Position numbers and translations under genes: made by a program. Of a stretch of 64,000 bases of DNA, positions 59,008 to 64,000 are shown piece after piece; within the stretch, counting starts at the first letter, position 1; each line of letters starts with the position of its first letter. The notes below the pieces were generated by a model. The model was not told where the DNA came from. It was given only the letters and a program-made list of their open reading frames with translations, and searched no databases. Source of the stretch: Cytophagales bacterium UBA2561 (GTDB lineage Bacteria > Bacteroidota > Bacteroidia > Cytophagales > Thermoflexibacteraceae); assembly GCA_002340355.1 (NCBI GenBank), contig DDLX01000013.1:124001-188000 (forward strand), given 5' to 3'.

Positions 59008-59295
59008 TTAATAGCAGTCCGTTTTAACAGCAATTTGATATTCATGTTCTTTATTCCAGATGCTGATAGGTACAGTAATCGTATCACAAGCAAAGATTCT
59101 GAGACGATATTTGCCTTTGATAAGTTTAGTTTCATAATTGCTTTTCCCTTTTTCCAATACAAGCAAGTTTTTTTTTTGATAAATTTCTATTTTAGCAGGA
59201 GTTGGCTCTCCCTCATAGTCAGAAATCTTAATCATAATTTTACTTGGTGTATCTTGCCAGACTAATAAACTAAGCAACAAAACAGCTACTTTCAT
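59008..59295 (-). CDS. Small secreted hypothetical protein
   Basis: A 95-residue protein with a signal peptide (MKVAVLLLSLLVWQD, cleaved near residue 15-18). The rest is beta-rich and basic (AKIEIYQKKNLLVLEKGKSNYETKLIKGKYRLRIF), like a small carboxypeptidase-regulatory-type Ig fold, with a C-terminal Cys. Convergent with the lepB-like gene, ending 6 bases from its stop. Function unknown. Confidence 0.6.
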   Translation of the reverse strand: MKVAVLLLSLLVWQDTPSKIMIKISDYEGEPTPAKIEIYQKKNLLVLEKGKSNYETKLIKGKYRLRIFACDTITVPISIWNKEHEYQIAVKTDCY

Positions 59296-59341
59296 AATAC
59301 TAATTTTTATAAATTATTTAAAAATTGATACAATTAAAATC

Positions 59342-61507
59342 ATGTTTCAAAAAAACACTACTTTAGATAACTCCCATTCCAAGAGTTTAATACAAAAAAT
59401 TGAGCAAATAACCCCTAAAAACTACTATATCATTATTCTATTAACAATTACTTGTATTTTTTATCTCCCAATATGGAATAATACTCTTACTGAATATGAC
59501 CTTTCCGATTTTTTAATGGGTTACCCATACTTAGCCCTCACCATAGAAAACGTACAGCATGTTTTTACTAATGAGTCTCATGCCTTAACTCACTTTTCGC
59601 ATATGTTGGTGTACTATTTCGGTCAAGAAGTACCTTTTTTACATTTCTTTGTAAATTTAGTTTTACATTTATTAGATACATGGTTAGTTTTTATCTTTGT
59701 TAAACAGTTACTTCAGTTTTATTTTAATTCGAATCAGTCGTTTTGGGGAGCATTATTTACGAGTGCAGCTTTTGCTTTGCATCCCATGCATGTGGAGGCT
59801 ATTGCTTGGATAATGGCACGAAAAGATGTTTTATATGCCTTTTTTTATTTTTTATCTTTGATTATGTATATTAAATATTTAAAGACGAAAAATTATTTAT
59901 GGTATGGAATAACTTTTATCTTGTTTTATTTTTCACTTATTTCAAAGGCAATGGCAGTTCCTTTATCTATTTCTTTGATAGCTGTAGATTATTATAGCAA
60001 GCAAGATTTTAAGGAAATTCGTGTAATTATTGAAAAAATACCATTTTTAGCCTTATCATTTTATTGGGGTGGAGGTTTAGGTATGATTTCTAATTTATTT
60101 AAAAATGAGGTTGTAACAGGAGATTCTGGTGGTATTCTATCTGTTAAAAATACAGTAATGAATTATCCTTTAATAGAGCGTTTTGTGTACGCTTGTTATG
60201 GTTTATGTGAATATATTTTACGATTGATTATTCCTCACAAATTGTCCTTGGTTTATCCATATCCTGTTAATCTGAGACAAGAAATGCCTATTGAATATTG
60301 GGTCTTTACTATACCAATTGTACTAATATTTATTCTATTCTTATACAGTTTAAAAAAGCAAAAACATCTTGCTTTTGGTATTATGTTCTTCATCTTCAAT
60401 ATTATATTAACACTTCACCTAGTCATTCCAGTTACAACCTCATTAATTAATGATCGTTATACTTATGTTTGTTCAGTAGGCGTGTTTTTTATTATAGCTT
60501 ATATACTTATCTGGACAGTTGAGCGAAAACCAAACTTATTAATTGGTATAGTTTCTGGCATGATTTGTTATTTATTATTTTACGGGATTTATACATTTCA
60601 ACAAGTTCAAGTTTGGGAAAACGACTACACTGTTTGGCAAAATGTGGTGCAACATTATCCTAAGGCAGCACAGGGTTGGTATGGCTTAGGTAATTGGGAA
60701 TATAAATCAAAAAATTACCAAAAAGCAATTGACCATTACTCACAATCTATTAAAGTTCTCCCTTATTATACAGATGCCTTTTATAACCGAGCTAACTGCT
60801 ATTTTGAATTAAAAGATTATCAAAATGCCCTTAATGATTATGACAAAGCAATTAGTATGGGTCCAATAAAACCTTTCTTTTATTATAATCGAGGAAACAC
60901 GTATTTTCATCTTCAAAACTATGCACAAGCCATCTCAAACTATGATACTTTACTTCAATTAAATGATAATAATTCGCAAGGTTATTTTAATAGAGGAATA
61001 GCAAGGTTGAATTTGAATCAAAAATCAGAAGGTTGTTATGATTTTCAAAAATCATTAGATTTAGGTTTCGGAAATGCAAAACAGATGTTACAACAACATT
61101 GTCAAGGAGTTACCCCTAAGAGAACAATAAACCAAACAGAGCAAATTATGGCAAAATCTCCTGAAACTAATATTGATTTCTATAATCAGGCTAATGTGTA
61201 TTTTAATCAAAAAAACTTTAAAAAAGCAATAGAATATTACATTACCTCTATTGAGTTAGAACCCTTGTTAGGAGCATATTATAATCTCGGAAATACGTAT
61301 TTTTATCTTCAAGATTACTCCAAAGCTATTGAGAGTTATAATCATGCTTTGCGTATGAATCCCAATTATGCAGACGCATATTTTAATAGAGGAATGGCAC
61401 AGCTCAACTTAAATCAAAAAGATAAGGCTTGTGCCAGTTTTCGAGATGCTCAAAGGCTAAACTATGCTCCTGCTACTGCTCAAATACAAACACATTGTAA
61501 TGAATAA
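59342..61507 (+). CDS. Membrane protein with C-terminal TPR blocks
   Basis: A 721-residue protein. The first about 430 residues hold some ten membrane helices and resemble TMTC/O-mannosyl-transferase-like proteins (ILHP-like ALHPMHVEAIAWIMARKD, a conserved segment of that group). The rest is TPR repeats in two copies of one block, each ending with a YFNRG...LNLNQK...HC sequence (about 545-590 and 675-720). Likely in the inner membrane with TPRs outside; a glycosyltransfer role is inferred from the family, not shown. The start is the ATG at 59342. Confidence 0.78.
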   Translation: MFQKNTTLDNSHSKSLIQKIEQITPKNYYIIILLTITCIFYLPIWNNTLTEYDLSDFLMGYPYLALTIENVQHVFTNESHALTHFSHMLVYYFGQEVPFLHFFVNLVLHLLDTWLVFIFVKQLLQFYFNSNQSFWGALFTSAAFALHPMHVEAIAWIMARKDVLYAFFYFLSLIMYIKYLKTKNYLWYGITFILFYFSLISKAMAVPLSISLIAVDYYSKQDFKEIRVIIEKIPFLALSFYWGGGLGMISNLFKNEVVTGDSGGILSVKNTVMNYPLIERFVYACYGLCEYILRLIIPHKLSLVYPYPVNLRQEMPIEYWVFTIPIVLIFILFLYSLKKQKHLAFGIMFFIFNIILTLHLVIPVTTSLINDRYTYVCSVGVFFIIAYILIWTVERKPNLLIGIVSGMICYLLFYGIYTFQQVQVWENDYTVWQNVVQHYPKAAQGWYGLGNWEYKSKNYQKAIDHYSQSIKVLPYYTDAFYNRANCYFELKDYQNALNDYDKAISMGPIKPFFYYNRGNTYFHLQNYAQAISNYDTLLQLNDNNSQGYFNRGIARLNLNQKSEGCYDFQKSLDLGFGNAKQMLQQHCQGVTPKRTINQTEQIMAKSPETNIDFYNQANVYFNQKNFKKAIEYYITSIELEPLLGAYYNLGNTYFYLQDYSKAIESYNHALRMNPNYADAYFNRGMAQLNLNQKDKACASFRDAQRLNYAPATAQIQTHCNE

Positions 61508-61513
61508 TCAATT

Positions 61514-62491
61514 TTATAAATATTTATGGCTCTTTAAGTAATTTTTTACATAATCAAAAGTTCCATCTTCTAACGATATAAATGATGAATTATAACCAAT
61601 ATTTCTTAGTTTAGTCATATCAGCTTCTGTGAAATATTGATATTTGTTTCGAATATCAAGGGGTGTATCAATGAATGAAATATTTTCTGGAATATCTAAT
61701 GCTCGGAATGTACTTTGTGCTAAGGCTAAAAAGGTTTGTGCTTTTCCTGTTCCTAAATTATATAAACCTGAATTAGATTGTTTTTCTTTCAAAAAAAGAC
61801 AAACTTTTGCTACATCCTTAACATAAACGAAATCTCTAAGTTGTTCACCATCCTGAAAATCAGGATTATGAGAACGAAAAAGTTTTACACCCCCTGTTTT
61901 TTGAATCTGATTAAAGGCATGAAAAATAACAGATGCCATTCGTCCTTTATGGTACTCATTTGCGCCATAAACATTAAAAAATTTGAGTCCAGCCCAAAAA
62001 GGAGGTTGTTTCTTTTGTACCTTAATTTGGTCAAGAATCCAAATATCTACTTCATTTTTAGAGCGTCCGTAAGGGTTTAAAGGTTTTAGTTGGGTAATAA
62101 TTTCTTCTGAATCTTGATAACCTAATTCTCCTAATCCGTAAGTTGCTGCCGAAGATGCATAAACCAATGGAATTTGAAAATCAGTACAATTTTTCCAAAT
62201 TTGTTGTGTGTAAGAAATATTTAGCTTTTCAAAAATTGTATAATCAAATTCGGTAGTGTCAGTTCGCGCACCTAGATGATAAACAAATTGAATTTTTGGA
62301 GCGAATTCAGCAAATCTTTTTAGGAAATCAAAGCGTTCTACTTTTTCTATAAGTTGCTTATGGTCAAGGTTTTTGTTCTTATCAGGACGTGAAAAATCAT
62401 CTACTGCTAAAATATCGGTTTCTCCCATTTGGTTTAAAAAACTGACCAATGCACTCCCAATAAATCCCGCCGCACCTGTAACTACAATCAT
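61514..62491 (-). CDS. hldD: ADP-L-glycero-D-manno-heptose-6-epimerase
   Basis: Converts ADP-D-glycero- to ADP-L-glycero-D-manno-heptose for LPS inner core. The 325-residue SDR protein has the NAD motif TGAAGFIGSAL (about 5-15), VDDFSRPDKNKNL, and the catalytic Tyr and Lys in NPYGRSKNEVD. FFNVYGANEYHKGRMASVIFH is typical of HldD. Together with lpxB and the Kdo isomerase it completes part of LPS core supply. Convergent with the TPR gene (6 bases apart), divergent from kdsD-like. Confidence 0.93.
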   Translation of the reverse strand: MIVVTGAAGFIGSALVSFLNQMGETDILAVDDFSRPDKNKNLDHKQLIEKVERFDFLKRFAEFAPKIQFVYHLGARTDTTEFDYTIFEKLNISYTQQIWKNCTDFQIPLVYASSAATYGLGELGYQDSEEIITQLKPLNPYGRSKNEVDIWILDQIKVQKKQPPFWAGLKFFNVYGANEYHKGRMASVIFHAFNQIQKTGGVKLFRSHNPDFQDGEQLRDFVYVKDVAKVCLFLKEKQSNSGLYNLGTGKAQTFLALAQSTFRALDIPENISFIDTPLDIRNKYQYFTEADMTKLRNIGYNSSFISLEDGTFDYVKNYLKSHKYL

Positions 62492-62599
62492 TTTTTATTA
62501 ATTTTTTTGAATGATATAACAATAAAAATTCGATAAATTTTTGAAGTGTGAAAGATAGACAATTTTCGCATCTTTGCACTCGAATCAATGTCTTAAAAG

Positions 62600-63553
62600 A
62601 TGCTTAAATCTATGAATACCCTTGATATTGCTCAGAAAGTTTTTCGTATTGAAGCAAATGCTGTAGCTCGACTTAGTGAATTATTAACAACTGATTTTGA
62701 GAAGGTTATAGAAGATATTCTGACTTGTCAAGGTCGAGTTGTTATTTGTGGAATGGGAAAATCGGGATTAGTTGGAAAAAAAATTTCAGCAACATTAGCC
62801 AGTACAGGCACACCTAGTTTTTTTCTGCATCCCGCAGAAGCTTTTCATGGAGATTTAGGAATGCTCAAACCTGAAGATATTTTTATTGGTTTATCTAATT
62901 CGGGAGAAACCGAAGAAATTATTCGCCTGATTCCATCAGTTCGGCGTAACGGAAATATAATTGTGGCGATGGCAGGAAATGCGAATTCAGTATTAGTTAA
63001 AAATGCAGATTACTTTCTGAATACTAATGTATTAGAAGAAGCTTGTCCACTTCGTTTAGCTCCAACTTCCTCGACTACAGCAACAATGGCTATGGGAGAT
63101 GCTTTAGCTGTTACATTAATGGAAATGCGAAAATTCCAACCCGAAGATTTTGCACTTTTTCACCCTGGTGGAAGTCTTGGGAAAAAATTATTGACTAAAG
63201 TTAAGGATAAAATGCAGACCCAAAACTTACCCATTGTTGCGAAAAATACACCCATAAAAGAAATGATTTTTAAGATGACTGAAGGAAAGTTGGGCTTGGC
63301 TGTAGTGACTGAAAATCAACGACCTATTGGGATTATTACAGATGGAGATTTACGCCGTGCTTGGGCAAAACATTCTAATTTATTAGGATTAGTTGCTGAA
63401 AAAATTATGACAAAATCACCTAAAACCTTACAAGAATCTACGATGCTTATTGATGCCGAACAGTTGTTAACTGATTTTAAAATTACTTCTGTATTAGTAG
63501 TAAATGAGACAGAACAACTAACAGGTATTTTGCAGATTTATGATATTAAATAG
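62600..63553 (+). CDS. kdsD: D-arabinose-5-phosphate isomerase (KpsF/GutQ/KdsD)
   Basis: Makes D-arabinose 5-phosphate from ribulose 5-phosphate, the first step toward Kdo for LPS. The 317-residue protein has a SIS sugar-phosphate domain (about 20-190: VVICGMGKSGLVGKKISATLAST, LGMLKPEDIFIGLSNSGETEEII, LAPTSSTTATMAMGDALA) and two CBS domains (about 210-317). Starts at 62600 (MLKSMNTLDIAQK) or 62612 are both possible. A -7-like CATCTTTG at 62569-62576 lies upstream. Divergent from hldD, also an LPS gene. Confidence 0.92.
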   Translation: MLKSMNTLDIAQKVFRIEANAVARLSELLTTDFEKVIEDILTCQGRVVICGMGKSGLVGKKISATLASTGTPSFFLHPAEAFHGDLGMLKPEDIFIGLSNSGETEEIIRLIPSVRRNGNIIVAMAGNANSVLVKNADYFLNTNVLEEACPLRLAPTSSTTATMAMGDALAVTLMEMRKFQPEDFALFHPGGSLGKKLLTKVKDKMQTQNLPIVAKNTPIKEMIFKMTEGKLGLAVVTENQRPIGIITDGDLRRAWAKHSNLLGLVAEKIMTKSPKTLQESTMLIDAEQLLTDFKITSVLVVNETEQLTGILQIYDIK

Positions 63554-63577
63554 TTTCATGCTTTTTGACCATAATCA

Positions 63578-63608
63578 TAAAAAAAGACAGTCAAAAAGGG
63601 ACTGCCTC
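63578..63608 (-). terminator. Terminator of the small basic gene
   Basis: AGACAGTC (63585-63592) pairs with GACTGCCT (63600-63607) with one mismatch. The plus-strand A-run at 63579-63585 gives the U-run on the minus strand, just after the gene ending at 63638. Confidence 0.65.
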
Positions 63609-63637
63609 GTTCATTTACCAGAAATCGAATTAAACAC

Positions 63638-63796
63638 CTAGCTGTTTTGCTTTTTTTCTTCAAAAGATTTTTTAATTGCCTCAACATCAACATTTTTGAT
63701 AGTTGGCTTAGCATTCAATCGTTTGATATTTTTAATCCGATTTTTAGCACGGCTAACATTACGGCGTGCTTTTCGTTTTAATCGTGTAACTGTCAT
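63638..63796 (-). CDS. Small basic conserved-type protein
   Basis: A 52-residue, very basic protein starting MTVTRLKRKARRNVSRAKNR and containing RLNAKPTIKNVDVEAIKKSF. The Lys/Arg-rich N-terminal half and the K-x-V-D-V-E-A-I-K C-terminal helix look like a small nucleic-acid-binding protein that I recall as hypothetical in Cytophagales. The frame is open to 63847, but an upstream start is less likely. An exact TAnnTTTG (CAAAATTA on the plus strand, 63845-63852) lies about 50 bases before the ATG, and a terminator follows. Confidence 0.6.
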   Translation of the reverse strand: MTVTRLKRKARRNVSRAKNRIKNIKRLNAKPTIKNVDVEAIKKSFEEKKQNS

Positions 63797-63844
63797 GATG
63801 TCTTGATATTTAGCGTTTTTCAGAGATTGGAAATTTTTAGGGTG

Positions 63845-63852
63845 CAAAATTA
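63845..63852 (-). promoter_or_regulatory. Candidate -7 element of the small basic gene
   Basis: CAAAATTA reads TAATTTTG on the minus strand, an exact TAnnTTTG. No -33 partner at the usual distance. Bases 63853-64000 hold no gene I can see. Confidence 0.35.
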
Positions 63853-64000
63853 CATAATTTGTAAGAGATAACCTCTAATCTTCAAAACTTTTGTGGTTTC
63901 AAATATTACAACACAAACTTTTTTCGAAATTTTAGGTACAATTCTTGCCGAATAATTCTAAATTATTTTCATCAAAAATTAAAACAAAACCAATCGTACC

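Noticed and set aside
59035..59265. Plus-strand ORF opposite the small secreted protein
   Set aside because: Antisense shadow; the minus-strand frame has a signal peptide and protein-like composition.

Overview
The window is AT-rich chromosomal DNA of a Bacteroidota bacterium, most likely a Cytophagales-type (gliding, Gram-negative) organism. Several things point there: candidate promoters of the Bacteroidota form TTTG...TAnnTTTG; starts without Shine-Dalgarno sequences; a DoxX/MauE protein of the BT_3928 type; a PorT-like outer-membrane barrel; bacillithiol synthesis (BshC); 7TM-DISM/SpoIIE phosphatases; and lipid A/heptose/Kdo genes of an outer membrane. I saw no rRNA, tRNA or CRISPR array.

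Layout. 1-6500: the end of a possible TULIP/P47-like protein, an alpha/beta hydrolase, and a three-gene TolC-HlyD-ABC export operon whose ATPase keeps Walker A but has lost its other catalytic motifs. 6587-10342: housekeeping genes (pdxJ, YqeY, CvpA, an Uma2-type nuclease, an RluA-family pseudouridine synthase). 10343-16516 is an accessory, defence-like island. It opens with a MITE inserted at the pseudouridine synthase stop codon. A free-standing toxin-like nuclease domain with a partner gene follows, then four tandem XRE-type HTH genes sharing one coiled-coil tail, then an antitoxin/PIN-toxin pair whose toxin has an in-frame TGA, and last a Septu-like ATPase/HNH pair (PtuA/PtuB). Palindromes of about 34 bp punctuate this island. 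16641-31580: a 7TM-DISM/SpoIIE sensor, BshC, a YfgM-like TPR protein, shikimate kinase, an oligopeptide permease, uracil-DNA glycosylase, cysteine desulfurase, an ArsC/Spx protein, a second MITE copy, an OmpA-domain protein and an amidase. 31641-39292: a soluble chemoreceptor-type protein with eleven PAS domains, and an NhaD-like antiporter. 39552-49657: a lipoprotein, a glycosyltransferase, lpxB, a SPOR protein, a Ppx/GppA phosphatase, a flavoprotein and topoisomerase IV subunit A. 50438-63796: bacterial-type prolyl-tRNA synthetase, infC (probable AUU start), an efflux adaptor, a second SpoIIE phosphatase, an MscS-like channel, trmB, a signal peptidase I homologue that lacks both catalytic residues, a TPR membrane protein, hldD and a Kdo-pathway isomerase.

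How the genes fit together. Envelope construction recurs across the window (lpxB, hldD, kdsD-like, GT4, OmpA/SPOR/amidase, export adaptors), as does signalling (two SpoIIE phosphatases and the multi-PAS receptor). The parts least explained by routine annotation are the HTH/palindrome array next to the Septu-like pair, the broken PIN toxin, and two enzyme-dead family members (the ABC ATPase and LepB).
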